Source: a bacterium (lineage in GTDB: Bacteria > Krumholzibacteriota > Krumholzibacteria > LZORAL124-64-63). From it: a stretch of DNA of 6,536 nt. The stretch covers positions 1 through 6,536 of the forward strand of contig JAUUZX010000086.1 of NCBI GenBank assembly GCA_030592025.1, in the 5' to 3' direction. The notes under the pieces are model-generated. The model did no database searches. It was not told where the DNA came from and saw only the letters and a program-made list of their open reading frames with translations. Position 1 is the first letter of the stretch, and every line of letters begins with the position of its first letter. The position numbers and the translations under genes are program-made. Below are positions 6,022 to 6,536 of the stretch, piece by piece.

Positions 6022-6536
6022 TCAGTGCCGGCTGCGGACGAAAACGACCACGGACAGCCCGGCCAGACCCAGGGCCCAGGGCCAGCGCGGGGCGCGGCGA
6101 CGGATCGGCACGGTGACGTCGCCGTCGCCGACCAGCACGAAACCCGCCCAGTGGCGGGGCGCCCGGCCGATGGGATCCGCGGCGCAGGCGCGGCGCGCCT
6201 GGTCGAGGGCTGCCGCCGCCGTTGAGCCCTCGGCCAACGCCTCGTAGAAAACGGTCATGACCCGCAACGCGATGGCGTCGTCCACCGGCCATAGGGTGGC
6301 CAGCACCGCCGGCGTCCGCACAGCCAGGAAAGCCCCGGCCAGACCGATCAGACCCTCGCCACCCACGAGCCGCGTGCCCACGGTGGTGCAACCGGCCAGG
6401 ACGGTCAGGCGGGCCCGCAGATCCAGGTCGAGGACATCGGCCGCCGTCAGCGAGCCGCCCTCGCCCCGGGTCAGGGTGATGCTCGTGTTCCAGGGCTGGT
6501 AGGTGTCCAGGCGCGTGTGGGCCGCCAGGTGGAGCA
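6022..6536 (-). CDS. CHAT-domain (caspase-fold) protein, C-terminal part, with putative C-terminal membrane anchor
   Basis: The frame is open to the right edge of the window, so the N-terminus is missing; 170 residues are visible. They match the second half of a CHAT domain (a caspase-like peptidase fold). LHLAAHT carries the catalytic-type His (codon 6517-6519) and LTVLAGCTT the catalytic-type Cys (codon 6388-6390). GGEGLIGLAGAFLA, AVLATLWPVDD, a FYEALAEG helix and HWAGFVLVGD follow, all family hallmarks in the usual order. After the domain comes a basic patch (RRRAPR), then WPWALGLAGLSVVVFV and RSRH, a short hydrophobic C-terminal segment that could anchor the protein in the inner membrane. 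Internal GTG codons, such as that at 6379-6381, are not plausible starts because they fall within the domain. CHAT proteins often carry TPR repeats N-terminally; that part would lie off the window. The dyad predicts peptidase activity, but the substrate is unknown. Confidence 0.88.
   Translation of the reverse strand, partial: LHLAAHTRLDTYQPWNTSITLTRGEGGSLTAADVLDLDLRARLTVLAGCTTVGTRLVGGEGLIGLAGAFLAVRTPAVLATLWPVDDAIALRVMTVFYEALAEGSTAAAALDQARRACAADPIGRAPRHWAGFVLVGDGDVTVPIRRRAPRWPWALGLAGLSVVVFVRSRH

Noticed and set aside
5706..6116. 136-codon + strand frame across the start of the secreted-protein gene
   Set aside because: It runs antisense to the signal peptide and N-terminal region and has no domain or plausible ribosome binding site.
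6005..6391. 128-codon - strand frame overlapping the CHAT gene
   Set aside because: It is in another frame, rich in Arg and Gly with no motif. The CHAT frame carries the family hallmarks and stays open to the window edge.

Overview
This GC-rich window carries four protein genes: two on the + strand at the left and two on the - strand at the right, converging on one central hairpin. I see no rRNA, tRNA, CRISPR array or insertion sequence. The secreted protein ends in a FlgD-like/type IX-type C-terminal domain, next to paired DUF3857/transglutaminase-like proteins and a CHAT protein. That mix fits a high-GC member of the wider FCB assemblage (Krumholzibacteriota, Eisenbacteria, Latescibacterota or similar). 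The lineage is inferred from gene style alone.

Left half (+): 1-879 is the C-terminal part of a transglutaminase-fold protein. Its catalytic His and Asp are visible; the Cys would lie before the window. Its stop codon shares one base with the start of 879-2789, a complete 636-aa exported DUF3857 protein. This partner keeps the transglutaminase-like fold signature but has lost the Cys and apparently the His. The pair therefore looks like a probably active enzyme translationally coupled to a pseudoenzyme.

Centre: 2790-2881 holds a perfect 12-bp stem-loop placed exactly midway (32 nt from each stop codon), probably a bidirectional terminator.

Right half (-): 2882-5935 encodes a 1017-aa secreted protein: signal peptide, unassigned N-terminal beta-rich region, two diverged copies of a ~365-385-residue module (CARDB-like domain, an NCDG-containing segment, a PPC-like segment) and a C-terminal FlgD-like sorting/anchoring domain. 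Eighty-six bases upstream on the same strand, 6022-6536 is the C-terminal part of a CHAT-domain (caspase-fold) protein. It has an intact His/Cys dyad and a short C-terminal hydrophobic segment that looks like a membrane anchor.

The common theme is envelope or extracellular protein handling: papain-like transglutaminase folds, a CHAT peptidase fold and a large exported multidomain protein. No functional link between the two converging gene pairs can be shown from sequence alone. The most distinctive observations are the dead transglutaminase partner, the duplicated NCDG module and the tail-anchored CHAT protein.
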